A DNA stretch of 64,000 bases from Membranipora membranacea (Eukaryota; Bryozoa; Gymnolaemata; Cheilostomatida; Membraniporidae). Below the pieces are notes generated by a model. The model had not been told where the DNA came from. It was given only the letters and a program-made list of their open reading frames with translations, and did not search any database. Numbering within the stretch: position 1 is the first letter of the stretch; every line of letters starts with the position of its first letter. The DNA lies in NCBI GenBank assembly GCA_914767715.1, contig OU612066.1:20744283-20808282 (forward strand), read 5' to 3'. Of this stretch, positions 15,001 to 26,599 are shown piece after piece. Both the position numbers and the translations under genes were made by a program.

Positions 15001-18000
15001 GTTTCGGAAGAGATATCTTCCAGGACTCAGCTACAAGGTTAAGGAAAGTTTTGGGCATCATCGACTGCGCTGTTGACCCTCCCATGCTGAACACAAATAT
15101 GCTGTCAGCTGAGTTTATCTTGGCATTTGCCGCAATCCAGACCCTAAGTGTCACCTTGCATTACCTACAATGCTTGCAGATGTATGAGCGAGGCATTCTT
15201 CAGTTCGACAATGTAGAATCAGCGTTCAGTTGTTGTATTGTGACATAGCGCAAACCCTGTAGCTTACGGGCATATAATAGACAATAATCTTTGTATCGCC
15301 ATTCCCGTTATCATTTTTATTGTGAATTTCATTGTTTTATATATTGGTGTCCATTCATCACCTGAAATACAATGTAAAACAATGAATAATTGGCCTCCCA
15401 ATCTCCCCCACTCTGTCCTGTATTAATTGCTTGGTTAATGAGATTTGGGCACTTCCAGCACACGACCATGTCAGGATAGACGTCGGTTTGGACATCTCCG
15501 TCCATTTGAGCAGCACAATTAACCTCTTTTCTTAACATTTACTATAACACTGGCTTCCTGACATCCTGAATCGGACTACCAACAGTGGTACAATAGAAAG
15601 ATGGCATGAATGAATCTGGGAAGCTTGCGGTTCTGATCGATAGATAATTCATTTATATCAACAGAAAGGCCATAGATGTGAAGAAACCTTTCATCTAGCC
15701 TGTGATCTATACGATGCTGTGGACAAGCCATTAGGCGGGGACGTGGTACTAGATGACCGCTTACAACTATCTATTGGCCAAAGGATACGTGAGGCTAAAC
15801 TTCAAGGATATCCACTCGCAATCTGTTTGGGTAGGAAGGTGAGACATTTTAATCCTTAAATCACTGTTACTGCTGTGACCCGAACAGAGGAAGTCGGCAC
15901 GCATGTTCACCATGCTGATGCCATAATACCACCCCTTTCTTGCAGATTTACCATATTTATCAAGGGTTAAAAACAGGTGAAGGTCAGGCTAACACTTGGT
16001 GGAGAGTATGCGGACAAATTTATCTTCTTGGGGGGCAAAATCCCGTCAAAACAGGAAGTTTTAAAATCAATTAGACTTTTGTTTAATTGTTGGTCCTTGA
16101 GACATTATCTGTGGAGAGTACACACTTGAACATTTAGGTGCATTATCTGCTAATTTGTCTGAGCACATCATTCACTTGTTAGATATTTTCAAGGAAGATA
16201 TATGTATTTATCTACCTTATACCATTGGTAAAAGTTCTCTTGTAAAAATGGCTGTTCCACAGAACAACCACACAAAACGTACAAAGACTAAAATTTGGGA
16301 TTTCGATTTTAGCGTGATGAAAATGGAAAATGAAATGTAAAAGATTTAAACTAGTTGCTGACTGGATGTTTGACATGGTGATAAGAATTTTGAGTTGTTG
16401 CCAACGGTGCAGTCAAATCTTGTTTTAAAGTGATAAGATTGCTCAATATCGTAACATTGCCGTCCAATTACATCAGGCACTTATTGGATTTGTGGAAAGT
16501 CATCGATTTGAGAACTTCTTCTTCCCGTTATTTTGACCAATCTACTACAGGTAGGCTATGTTACTCAGAAAATATCAGTGCCCCAAAATATTCCACCGAC
16601 CGTCTTATCTGGATGTTAATCTTGTGGCATGCACTGCTTTGCAGCTGGTGAGCGATCCCTTTGTGAGAACTTTAATAATTTTATACAGCACAAATTAGAA
16701 CATGGTGTTTGTTTAAGTTTACAACCTGTTGAATCCCACCTGGATATTATGCATATCTACCTGAGCCGTTTTGTATTTGGTTTTATTTAATTTTCAGAAC
16801 ATCAGATACTCGACGTGGGTAAATTTTCTTTTTAATCGCTAATATAACACAACAAATTAACTTTATTGTGGTCTAGTGTCATTTTTGGAATATTCATCCA
16901 AGCTGCAAAAGGATTGTACGTCGACTGGTACCTACGACCTTGCAAAAGGGTTTTAAATTGCCAGTAGGCAACACCAGAAGGGACGGATAATAAGGCTTCT
17001 CAAGGCCATATTTTGTTCTATTTTAATCTTTAAAGTGGTCAGTCATAGTCTGATGATGACAATAATTAAGATAAATGATCATATAATAATGAAATGATAT
17101 TTTTTCAAATATGAACGAAAGTTTTTTTTAGATCCTGATAATAGGAGGTTGTTTATGAAATTGTTTCGGAATTATTTTATTAATTGTGACGAGCGTAAAT
17201 TCTCTTTGTAGACCGGGGGATAATTTTTTCTTCCCAATATCAAGATATGTATCATGTTGAAATCGATCGAATGCGGTAGCAATTCAGAATTGCAGTGTAT
17301 ATGATAGCAGCAAGCTATTCCCCTCGCTTGGAATCACTTTCCAATCTCTGCTAATCACTTTGATATCGCTGTGTCAACAACTAATACAACATGTGTTATA
17401 TAACTCTCTCCCCTCTCACAGGAGATACTGAAATTCAGTCACAACCCACGTCAAAAAGTACTGTGGGAAAAAATATTTTTCTCCACTGCCGGTGGCAAGC
17501 GGCATGAGAATTTTGAGTAAGTGGCCAAGAGACCTGAAATGTTTTGTGACCAAATTCTTGTGTGAAAAAACAAGAAAGGGACAATTGACTTATTTTTTTG
17601 AACAAATATCGCTCAAATCTTGCCCATATCATGTTTAGAGAGACATTATTTAATATTACTTCACTATTTTTAACTTTAGCCGAACTTCAAGCTGTTAATC
17701 GCCATAGCCTATAAAAGATCCCGGCTAGGGGTGTTGGAATTGCAAATATTCCAACACTGTCAAATCAAAGTTACCGAGAATTTCAATGTTCTCGTGTGAT
17801 CGGGACAGCCTGCCAGCAGACCTAATATTTCTGACAAGTGGGGGAGATTTTACAATTGCCACCTGATGGAATTTACTCTCTCATGAAAAAAGGGAAACAC
17901 AAGGTAACAGGTTTTCTCTGTTTGAAGATAAAACTTAACATCTGTGCACTTTGAATCATATAGCATGGGAATGGCCTTGCGATATCAGTGGTATTTATTT

Positions 18001-19266
18001 GTAAATAGAAGGTCCTTTTCATCTCACCTCCGTGGTAAATCAGCCAGGCTGATAACTTTCTCTTGATAATCATCCTTAGATACCAGACTCTGATGCTACT
18101 GGTATTACATTACGGATTAAAACAAAGCCTCGGATCTAACAAACTGTTTCCCACTAGTACGGGGCTCGTAACAAGCGGCCCGGTAATCGTAAAAATCTGT
18201 TGGCTGTGGGAGAATATCCACGGGAATAGTTGGATAGCCAGTCACTACACAGGTGATTTGTAGCGATCATGTAAACATGTAAATCTGTGCAAACAGCACC
18301 GTGTAATAAGTGCGATTTCGAAACAAACTACAAGTTGACATAGACAGATACTAGTAACGATAAGCGTTAACGATGGCCTGGATGGTCTTAGGGTCTCATG
18401 GTCCCAACAAAATCTGAAGAAGTTACAGCCGTGAGAGAATTGACTGAAATCGCTGTATTATCAGGTACACAATGTGTATTGTCATAGGAAAGAATACAAT
18501 GCATCATTGTGATGCCATGTGTTACGGTAGTTTGCAGTGTTGACAATGTGTGACCAAAGCTGAGGATTCAGGGTCAATACTTGGGGAAAATCTCAGACTT
18601 GCTTGTCTTTAGTTTGCGTAACTTATCAGTGATGGTGTTAACTTTGATAGATATGGGTAATTTCAATGTTTGTAGATAATTATAATTGCACCAAAGTAAA
18701 TAGTTTTGAATAATTAGGTGGACATGAAGTATACAACCCAAATTTTCATGATATTGCAGACTCAGGTTCACAAGACCATTTTATTTTTGGTTGGTTCTGT
18801 TGTAGCCTGTCCTTTCACCACTCTTTTTGATATTTTTGAAGGTGTTGCGGAGTCCAAATAAAATTACCATATCTATAGAATATAAAATGATTCAAAAATG
18901 AATGCCATCATGCCAACATTAAATTAATAACCTCACAATAATCCAAATATAGTAGTTTTCGTTAAATATAAATCGTTTGTCGAAAAACGCACTCAAGATA
19001 TGTACCAGTAAAATTTAAATCGAATTTTTCATCAGGCTTCATTGCAGAAAATTGTACTTGATCAAACTTGTATATACTTATTATTATTATTTTGGTAACA
19101 AGAATGTTTTTCTTATTTTCAGGCTTTGTCTGAGCCAGGCTCCAGTCACGATGCCTTGGTTGAGGTAATAGACTTATATGACGGCACCTCAGAACTGCTG
19201 CCGATAGATGCTGCCGAGGAACTGGTGCTACAAAAAGCGATACAACCTCCTGCTACGATCGTCTGA
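24..19266 (+). CDS. PARS2: Mitochondrial prolyl-tRNA synthetase, 12 exons
   Basis: Class II aminoacyl-tRNA synthetase that charges mitochondrial tRNA-Pro. Exons: 24-116, 670-847, 1304-1377, 3391-3468, 4566-4638, 4858-4965, 6239-6379, 9166-9227, 10133-10212, 13631-13766, 15665-15838, 19123-19266. All junctions are GT-AG and keep frame, giving 446 residues (human about 475). Landmarks: motif 1 region around KIQMPSL; THEE loop at residues 116-119; motif 2 KFRDE at 145-149 leading to MKDLYTF at 164-170; IGGTKSHEF in exon 7; CxxC plus a C-x6-C pair spanning exons 7 and 8; motif 3 GCYGIGITR at 301-309; anticodon-binding domain with VVLDDR in exon 11. The large bacterial editing insert is absent, as in mitochondrial forms. 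Exon 1 is basic but aligns with human sequence some 40 residues in, and a good acceptor (AG at 15-16) precedes it. The true start and most of the targeting peptide may therefore lie left of the window, with the ATG at 24 internal. Confidence 0.95.
3514..3969. mobile_element. Tigger/Tc1-like MITE, copy A, split by a nested hAT-type MITE
   Basis: Non-autonomous DNA element in PARS2 intron 4, flanked by TA on both sides. Its left end is CAGTGCACTCCACTCGATTC (with the nested element removed) and its right end, read on the other strand, is TAGTGTAATCCTCTTAATTC; the ends form imperfect terminal inverted repeats. The inner sequence matches the copy at 10253-10426 at many positions (CGATTCAAACCTCT, GTCTGAATTAAC, GGAGTTCTGAATTA). 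Without the insert it is about 161 bp. The TA target and end style are those of Tc1/mariner or pogo/Tigger MITEs; the superfamily is inferred. Confidence 0.65.
3523..3809. mobile_element. hAT-type MITE, copy 1, with 8-bp target duplication
   Basis: A 287-bp element running from CATTGAATTCCATATCTGGA to AAGAATCTAATTCAGTG. The ends are imperfect inverted repeats (CATTGAATT against CACTGAATT, then GGAATAGCATCAT against GGAAATAGTATCAT). It is flanked by a perfect 8-bp duplication AGTGCACT at 3515-3522 and 3810-3817. It is nearly identical to 60932-61219. The 8-bp duplication and CA-TG ends suggest the hAT superfamily. It carries no coding sequence. It lies just after PARS2 exon 4 (ends 3468). Confidence 0.85.
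7826..8201. repeat. Direct repeat unit 1, interrupted by a TIR element
   Basis: The segment starting GTTCATTGGCCCCTTTTTG and ending near AGAAGCATAAT matches 8264-8399 (GTTCATCAGCCCCTTTTTG to GAGAGCCATAAT) once the 246-bp element at 7884-8129 is removed. Both units share CTTGGGTGGTGAAT and AAATGGTGAGCTGCC. The duplication is old enough for about one base in six to differ by eye. It is in PARS2 intron 7. Confidence 0.7.
7884..8129. mobile_element. MITE with perfect 21-bp inverted repeats
   Basis: The element starts GGGGGGTCTTTCAATTAGAA and ends with its exact reverse complement, so the terminal inverted repeats are perfect over 21 bp. Part of the repeat (GGTCTTTCAATTAGA) occurs again inside at 7965-7979, and the interior is rich in TCGCTCAC motifs. 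Comparison with the uninterrupted unit at 8264-8399 confirms an insertion. I could not define a target duplication. Its superfamily is unknown. Confidence 0.75.
8264..8399. repeat. Direct repeat unit 2, uninterrupted
   Basis: Second unit of the pair described at 7826-8201. It represents the empty-site state for the element at 7884-8129 and so defines where that element went in. Confidence 0.7.
9344..9495. repeat. Fold-back inverted repeat
   Basis: Two arms of about 70 bp pair almost end to end: CAGCCCAGTTTCAACTGATT on the left against the reverse complement of AAACTGGGCCACAGGCTG on the right. TCGAGAT/ATCTCGA and TACTAAAAAGGTACTAT/ATAGTACCTTTTTAGTA pair nearer the centre, around an AT-rich loop near 9415-9430. 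It is probably a fold-back MITE in PARS2 intron 8. No clear target duplication was found. Confidence 0.7.
9498..9529. repeat. Perfect 15-bp palindrome with a 2-nt spacer
   Basis: AGCAAGGAGTAACAG, then CC, then CTGTTACTCCTTGCT. It lies two bases after the fold-back repeat ending at 9495. A related AAGGAGTAACACCTTGCTTAG motif occurs near 57360 and 62956, so this palindrome may be part of a dispersed family. Confidence 0.7.
10253..10426. mobile_element. Tigger/Tc1-like MITE, copy B, intact
   Basis: A 174-bp element flanked by TA (10251-10252 and 10427-10428). Left end TAGTGCATTTCACGTGATTC; right end on the other strand CAGTGTAAGCTGGATAATTC. It shares the GATTCAAACCTCTGGGGACC and GAATTAACGGAGTTCTGAAT blocks with the split copy at 3514-3969. 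It sits about 40 bp downstream of the PARS2 exon 9 donor. Confidence 0.65.
10427..13630 (+). other. PARS2 intron 9, remainder
   Basis: About 3.2 kb of AT-rich intron between the MITE and exon 10. I see no coding sequence with family likeness, no RNA gene and no clear repeat here. A short inverted pair ACCATGGTTAA/AACCATGGT near 12317-12350 is the only local structure noticed. Confidence 0.5.
13888..14551 (+). pseudogene. Unrecognised broken coding-like stretch inside PARS2 intron 10
   Basis: Reading from about 13888, one frame gives a sequence with protein-like composition (LEALTLRELAAIEAHTY). Near 14040 it shifts frame and continues (SEAVLNREKYDVLKKPHSE), meets two stops near 14119-14125, then runs on (ALRLPKLNEKPWKNMETA) with one further stop near 14339, and on through FLDLYDVNHPIKLDVYDRF to a stop at 14547-14549. 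AATAAA begins immediately after. The low stop density over about 220 codons, the single shift and the terminal AATAAA suggest a decayed retrocopy or a fragment of a transposon protein. I do not recognise the family. It is not an exon of PARS2, because exons 10 and 11 join in frame without it. Confidence 0.4.
14894..15054. repeat. Two adjacent hairpins
   Basis: The first hairpin has 14-bp perfect arms (TCACAGAGTAAGGA and TCCTTACTCTGTGA) around a 6-nt loop near 14904-14937. The second, 14974-15054, pairs CAAAACTTTCCATAACCTTG with AAGGTTAAGGAAAGTTTTGG and continues inward through GTAGC/GCTAC and GGAAGA/TCTTCC with a few mismatches. Each looks like a fold-back repeat. They follow the broken coding-like stretch and may belong to the same inserted element. 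Confidence 0.65.
15839..19122 (+). other. PARS2 intron 11
   Basis: A 3.3 kb AT-rich intron between the last two coding exons. I see no coding sequence, RNA gene or defined repeat in it. Confidence 0.5.
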
Positions 19267-21780
19267 TGTTCCCACAGATGAAATTAAAGGTTCGCAAAAA
19301 TAGATTGAATTTATATCAACATTTGAAAAGATTGAAAAGTTGAGAGGTGAAAAGATAAGCCACAAATATTTTCAATGTACAGAAAGAAATGATCTATCAT
19401 GAAGGTCTATACACATTGAGCAGTTGCTTCCTCCAAAGTTTGTATAACGTCTCCGTTGTAAACATGTATATTCGCAGCGGCCTCAGCTGATCCTTAGGGC
19501 TAAATGCTAGCCTTGTCAATCCCTGTTTCCGAAACCAAAAAGTAGTCGCGTGGCAAGGCTAGCGTAGTGCGGTGTGCACGATGTCATGTAGTTAACATAT
19601 TCACCTAAACCAGCTGATTCTCAGAGAATTAGGAAGTATATAATAAGAGAATCCTTAGAGGTAACAATGGCTGTCAACACGTTAAGACCTTAGGATCATA
19701 CCATAAAAGCGCTAATCCATTTGACGGCTATTGTTTCATGTGACTTTTGAGCCTAAAATAATAATAATCCTTATCTTGTTTTGGAACACCATTCTAAATA
19801 TAGACAGTGAGAATCTACATTTGGAATTGACAGAACAGATTTGGATATGAAGCTTTGTTCCACCAATTTGTTCCTATTGTTTTGGTGTGTCGGAATTAAG
19901 GTTTTATTTTTTGATTTGTTCTCTGCTTTTAGTTCCAGGTGTTGGTTTATCCGATTCCAGAAAGAGCCACAGTCGAAGAGCCAGGCGATGGTCAAAAATC
20001 CTGTTACAGACCCGTCAGTGGTAAAAAGATAAATAAATATTGATCAAATCATAGGGACATTATTAATAACACTCACTTTTATATTTATGTATATGATTGC
20101 GAATATTCACTTATATAATGTAGGGAGACCATATGTTGTGGGTCCTTTGCTTGTCGATAACTTTGTGTGAGAGATACCGTGGTGTGTAAACAGATGATTT
20201 TGTAATTTGGAAAGTGTTCATTGATGACAATAAATATCTGAAGCTGACCAAAATAATATTTTCATATCTTTGACCGGAGCTGAGTGGAGCAGCCCACTCC
20301 CAAAGTAAACAGGACTCAACTTTGATTGATATCTGAGTGACCACAAGTTTACCTGGAACCAGATTTCAGAGAAGAGATTGAATGGAAAGTGTTAGCTGAG
20401 TCCCATCGGGTGTTATGTTTTGATTGGAAGGAGGGTCTCTATTTGTTCGATGTTTCATACCGATTAAAACAGCTAGGGCACTCAGGCTTCAAATAACTGT
20501 AACTCAAGAATTGGTGGATATATCTCTTCATACCAGTACTCTAGTTGTAATTGATGAGAGCTGATCTTTCACAGTATTTTCTTGTCTCTGATTAGTTTGT
20601 ACTAGTGAGTTATTACCTGTTCACAGTGCACAGGTAATTTTTATTATTTACGACTTTGTTGCAGCTTTGAATCATAAAATAATCAGTACACAGCTAATCT
20701 AGCACCTGCAGTAACCACTATTTAGCGACCGACAGCATTTTTAATTGATACTGCTTTTAAAATTAGATTGGGAAATATCAAACGAATTCAACTAGGACAC
20801 AGTGTTATTTGGCCACACCCAAAAATACTGCTCGCGGTCTGCCAAGGTGTTGCCCTAATGAAGCTGAGGAAACTTTATTTAAAGAAAGCGTCAGCTTATT
20901 TCAGGCGTTGATGATGAGCCAGTTCTTTTCCCATACTCAAGTCTGGGCTGGCTACCTTATCTCTAATTTCGAATCTATAAGGAAATCAAGTTCAGTCATA
21001 ATTAATCAAATAGGCAGCAATTTTCTAAACTAGGCAGCGATTAATGCGGTAATAATCTGATCAGGGATGAGTTAAGATGGGCCATAACCATTACATTATA
21101 TCCTTGATGTGTGTCCGAGTAGCCCTCGTTCTTCATAGCGGAGGTAGCCATTTGTAAGAGGGGCGCAACTTACCAGCCTCACTTTACGAAATCTAAGCAG
21201 ATCAAAGTCTCGTTTATATCAATTTATCTGAAAGTGTAGGAGTGTACTTGCCGCGCATTAAAAAAGCATATGAAAGTGGCGAGTTGTTGCCCATGGAAGA
21301 GAAGATGATGTAAGCTTATACTTCCAAGGTCACATTCTGTTTGTATTTGGCTGAATCATTCTCCAGAAATAGGATAGAAAATTCTTCCGAAAACAAGCCG
21401 TGCCTGGCAAAAAATAGACCAACATTTTATGAATACTTATTTCTCATATGATACTTTATTTAAACGCAATCTTAAAGAAACCTAATAAAAAATGATGGCA
21501 ATGTTTTTTTCTCGTTCACGTAATGCATGCATGATCTAGTGTGACTTCTAGGGCTTGATTCACGCAGTAGTTGAGTTCAACCATTAACATTATGCTTAGT
21601 TAATCCTGTATGCATTTCATTTATAACGCTTTATTTTCAACAAAAATATTTGTATTTTATTTTTAAGCACCAAATCATGTGATAATGTGAACGTGTCACA
21701 TGTAAATGTTTGACACTATGAAAAGAGAAAAGAAGGACAAGTTTTCATTATTTAATCGGCTCAATGTCAAATATTATCTA
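19267..21780. other. Intergenic, PARS2 downstream flank
   Basis: Contains the PARS2 3' UTR, whose end I could not fix (no convincing AATAAA soon after the stop; one AATAAA lies near 20030). Beyond it I see no gene or repeat that I can support. Short open frames near 20.8 kb show no family likeness. Confidence 0.4.
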
Positions 21781-21781
21781 C

Positions 21782-22156
21782 CTACTCCAGTTGTCTTGAA
21801 CCAGGATGCGGTCACTTTTCTCAGTCTCGACCAGGATCTTGCTGGATCTTAGCTATGATGATAGATTAGCTATTTTAGAGCTACCTTCTGTATGTGATTT
21901 CATATTTACTCTTGGCGAACGACACTTTAACAAAATAGCCTCTGATCCGCAGCATCCACTTTTTAGTAGAGTACACTTCAATACATGCAGTAGAATATGC
22001 CGAACACAAAAACGTGCCAAATCTTTTTTCCCATTATTTATGTCTTATCTGAACAAGAGATAATTTTGCCTAGTAGACTGTTTTTATTCTTTATACTGTT
22101 AACATTCGTTTTTATCATACAATGATACTGAATGTAAAATAAACTGAAACTGAAAC
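21782..22156 (+). mobile_element. 5'-truncated non-LTR retrotransposon, 3' end only
   Basis: Reading in the frame from 21806 to 22063 gives the C-terminal tail of a LINE-type polyprotein: LDLSYDDRLAILELPS, then LGERHFNKIASDPQHPLF, then NTCSR and KSFFPLFMSYLN before the stop. Such tails follow the reverse transcriptase domain in Jockey/CR1-like elements. A 3' UTR of about 90 nt ends in the short repeat AAACTGAAACTGAAAC at 22141-22156, typical of a LINE 3' terminus. The catalytic reverse transcriptase is missing, so the copy is dead. The left border is uncertain and the exact clade is not known. Confidence 0.65.
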
Positions 22157-25100
22157 GGATAGTGAGATGAGGACTGTAGGTTCCGTATCTCGGTAGTGTC
22201 ATGTCGCTAATTCCAAGGAAACAGGCTATAGTTTCAAGAATTCCAGCCGCGGAGAATGCTACATTTGGGCTAGGGTTTCTCTTGATCACATGTTATTGAA
22301 AGACGTCACCACACCTATTTTTTCATAAATCAACCTCTTTCCTCTGGTGCTACGGAAATCAGCAAACATAGATTATCAGCTATAGGCACTGCCTCAGATA
22401 CAAACATTTACTTCTCTGCAATATCTTCTAAGTGTCGAATATCATTTAATGATGATTATGCTGAGTGGAAGCGAACACTCAATGCGCTTGATCTTGTTCC
22501 TCTCCTAAATTTAATATATAACTTTAAAGTAATATTTATTTGATGGAATCCCTATTTCGCCCCCGGCGAGAGACAGCGATGCGAAAGTAAACACAACCCT
22601 GGGGAATTAGTAATTTGTTGACTGTTTGTGATACATATTCATAATTCCATTCAGCTTTATAGAGTTCACAAAGTCGTTTGATCCGTAGCTCTATATATAA
22701 AAAATGCAATAACAAGCCGGCTGAGTCTAATTTACCTTTGCTTTGTAATTTCGAAGCGGAGGAATGCTTCGTTTTTCTTTTCTTAGTTTTTTTTTGCTAC
22801 CTGTTCAGAGAGTCGTAATGGCCGTTTCCCTTTCATTTGGTCGTCTTCATCCGAGAACTGCTGTTGATCTCAAAGAAATGTTGTATAATTAATTAATGCC
22901 TCAAGGTAGTGGGTAGAAAAGCTTATTGGATTAAGGAGTTACCTCATATCACAGTATGATAGCTGTAGGGGTCTCATTGTCCCTAGACAAATTAATCTTC
23001 TCTATTTCATTTAAAATACCTGCAGTCGCCTCTGACAATTCAGGTCACTTTTAACCTCCTGTTAACTCAAGGGGATTAAGGGTCTTAGAAAGTATAATTA
23101 ATTAATATTCATAATATCGGTGGTGGTGGGATAAGTTATGAGGGCTCTCATCACAATGATAAAGCTAACAGTGATTTCATTCAATTATCTAGCCCATAAA
23201 TTTAGAGGATCTAGAGAAGCAAGAACCCACCTACTATCAAGGGTTGACTGTACTTCCTGGAGATAAAAAAAACATGTTTGCATCGCTTCACATTTCAGCC
23301 CTGATCAGAGGTCGTACTCTACGATATCAGTAAAGCACAGACATAGGATGAAGAGAGACAACTTATGTCAGTATCACTCATCTCTGATTTAAATTGTCAG
23401 CAATTTCTATGTCTATGCATGCATCGCCTTAGCACTCTACTCAACTGAAACTTACAGGGTGGGTAAGACAGCTGTCTCTATAAGTGTATTTAGCTAAAGT
23501 GTTGAATGATATCAGAAGAATTTGAGTTGGAGTCTACTGCCCAAGCTCTGACGTTATAAATTAAGAGTGACTGAACAGCTTTCCAACAGGCACTGGCCCC
23601 GCTACGTAATAACCCTGGTTTCCAATTGCATTTTCCTTCTTATTGGCAACTCAAGGTTTTAGGGCTTATTCCAAGTTTAATTCGATTGTGTGTTGTATTC
23701 TTTCTAGGGGTCGAGGATTGAGATTTGAGAATGTAAATTGCGGACGATTGTAAACTCAAATGTCCTCATTGTACTTCTGGGTAACTCTTCAGGTTTCTCT
23801 CGATCCGATAGCCTGCCAATATATTTCAACTCAGGGCTACCTGTCACATTCTCAATTAGAAAGTCAGCAGCTTATTTTGCATGCTCTTAATGAAAGCTTC
23901 TAATAATAGCCTCCAACCCTATCTAGAAATGAACCACAAGAGCGAACTAGACCTGCAACCAAATCCATAAAATGTTCATAAAATCCCAAATGTATTTAAA
24001 ATTGAAGATTTTGAAATAATTTGGTTTTGACCACAGAGATTGGTGGTTAGCTACGGTCACTTTTTATGGCGACACTCAGTGTGAGGTGTACCTTTAAACT
24101 GCTGCAGCTGTCACACATGTATGAATGGAAAAGAAAAATCTACCCTGGCCAACTTTTATGCAAAATGATTGATCTGGCTTCCTCATCCTGTCCGAGTTAC
24201 GACTAGTACAACTTCACGATCTTACCAGGCTTCTTTCAGACAACAGCGGCACTCAGCAAACCAGAGAACACTGCGAAGCATATTCAGTTTAGGTCGACTT
24301 TGACCATTTTCACCAATCAGTTCTGGCTGGGTTCCTTTGCAACGCGGCGACTGCCTACTGAATTAATTTAAATGTTCCGAAACATCACTCGTCACCCACC
24401 CACAGACACTTGAAAAAGTTCCAATTTCATTGTCCAAATGTAAATAAATGTTGGCCTTCTATGTGGCAGTGTAGCTACTACGCTGCAAACACGAATCCCC
24501 TAGCCTTGTCACGCGGCCTTTTTTTTTTTGCCCACTTGACAAAGCTACGAATCCTCCTCCCTCCCTATCCAAGTGATTCAGTAGCTGTATAGTGACAATA
24601 CGTATTTGTTTGGCATTTGGTTTTTTTTGGGTTAAAGATTTGTTAACCGAATAAACCCTGTGTTGCATCAGTTTTGACCAGGTGTGAATTATTGTAAGGT
24701 ATAGGGACTGCTCTCCTTTCATAATAACACCTAGATCCGTCAAAACTTTTGTTAGCTTGCGTCACTGGGAAAATGATCATATCCTTCAATGTCTTACCAA
24801 AAGGCTTAGCGATTTCTCCTCAGCTAATCCTATTACAACCTGGAGAAGAAAGGAAGCCATGATAAAAGCTTGATCCCATCCCATAGTGTCAAATCACAAA
24901 GCTCCCATCAAGGAACCTGTTCTTTTTTTATTGCTGAATTCAGTATGCAATGGCTTTGTTTGTTTTGCAAAGCTCGTGTAAAAAGGCCAGCGTGCGATTA
25001 ATCGAACCACAAAATGTGCAGGGTCAGAGTCTTTTGAACCACATTATGATTTTTATGAATGATTGGAATTACAGATTCAGGCATGTAGATCTACACAGAG

Positions 25101-26599
25101 ACAACCCTGGCTCAATCACATTGGCGCCTTTTAGTCTGCTGTCAGCACTTCCAACATCAGCTGCCAGAAATAGATCACATACAGCAAGGGGGCAACGAGC
25201 GCCACCCTTTATTTAGTCTGATATAATTTTGAGGAACTTGTGCTGTATGAGCAGCTCAATTGATCTAAAAGTGAAGAGACATTAACAGCTAAATCAGGTC
25301 CAAAACATATTCTACTTTCGTAAGCCAAATGTAGTAGGCAGCTTGTTCCGGAGAGACCAGGTCACAAATAGAAAATCTAATCACATCTTGGAACTACAAC
25401 CTTGGCCAAAATTGCAGGCAAATGCGGCGTTTCAGCCTTTCCTGACTGGGAAGAACAGTAATATCCTGCAAACTACACACTCATGTTTGATAAAGATAGA
25501 TAATAGCGATCTATTTTTAGTTAGGGGCCAGGAGGAGGAAAGAAAACACCTCGGTGAAAAAATGTCCCAGAATGATCAAATTGATGTTTAATGGTGACAA
25601 TCAGTTTATTAATTGAAGGGGGCCCGTCAATGAAGAATGCCTACATGTGACACCTACAATTCCCTTTGCAAAAACCCAGCGGCACTTTGCTGCTTTCTAA
25701 GAATGGTGACCTGGGATTTGACACATAGGTGGCCCATAATAATAGGCTGCATTGGAACGGGACATGATTGATCACTTTCAGGAACCACTTTTTTGTCCAA
25801 GAACGAGGATAACAGGAAGGTGATACCTGTAAGGTATATTACCTGTAGATGATAATTTGAAAATAATTGGGGTCCGCTGGTTATTAAAGTTATTCATCCC
25901 CGGTTGACCCGGGCCGAGTCTGTACAAGGGTGAGATGATGTGGAGGGTGAAACCCTGAGCATGGCACCACGTGTCTCCGGTTTTTTTATGACACGAGTCA
26001 GCCAGTGTCCATCGCCATCGTCAAACAAGTGATTCATATTCGCAGCTATCATGCACCAGGTGTCGCATGCGTAGCGGTTAAAATCTACTAGGAGGAGACG
26101 CTGTTAATTGAAATGACGTTTCGCTTCTAAAAAATTTGTGCTTTTTGTTATATCACACTCAAAGTTATCCTTAGTTAATTTAATTCAAAACAAATTCAGA
26201 AGCTGATGACAAAAGGATCTGTGATTTAAGCGAATTCTTGTCAAAATATGTCTGCTGCATCCGACCTGCTGAGTGGCAAAAGCTGCAGATGCTGACGTCT
26301 GGAAAAGTGCACACCACCTTAGTATACACTATGGGATTATGTGTTTGGTTATGTGATCATTTCTAGAAGTTTCACCGTGTGTAGTCTGTATAGACGGACA
26401 ACATATTGCAGTGCGCATAGACATATATGAAGTCTGCAGTGAGTTGTGAAAGTTTGAATTTTGTATTTTAAGTGCACGTCAAATTGCATCGTGGCAGATG
26501 AGAAGCTCCAGTTTGATTGTGAATTGCTAGAGAGCAAACAGAGGCTCAGGCTAGCTGGTGTTCATACTTATGCTTATGTTTGTTTAAAGCAATATTGGT
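22157..26599. other. Intergenic, no gene seen
   Basis: About 4.4 kb downstream of SoxF. A short frame near 22340-22545 (containing ISFNDDYAEWKRTLNALDL) has protein-like composition but no support. Otherwise I see no coding, RNA or repeat signal. Conserved regulatory elements cannot be judged without other genomes. Confidence 0.4.

Noticed and set aside
20809-21033. 74-codon open frame downstream of PARS2
   Set aside because: No family likeness, no flanking splice signals in frame, ordinary composition.
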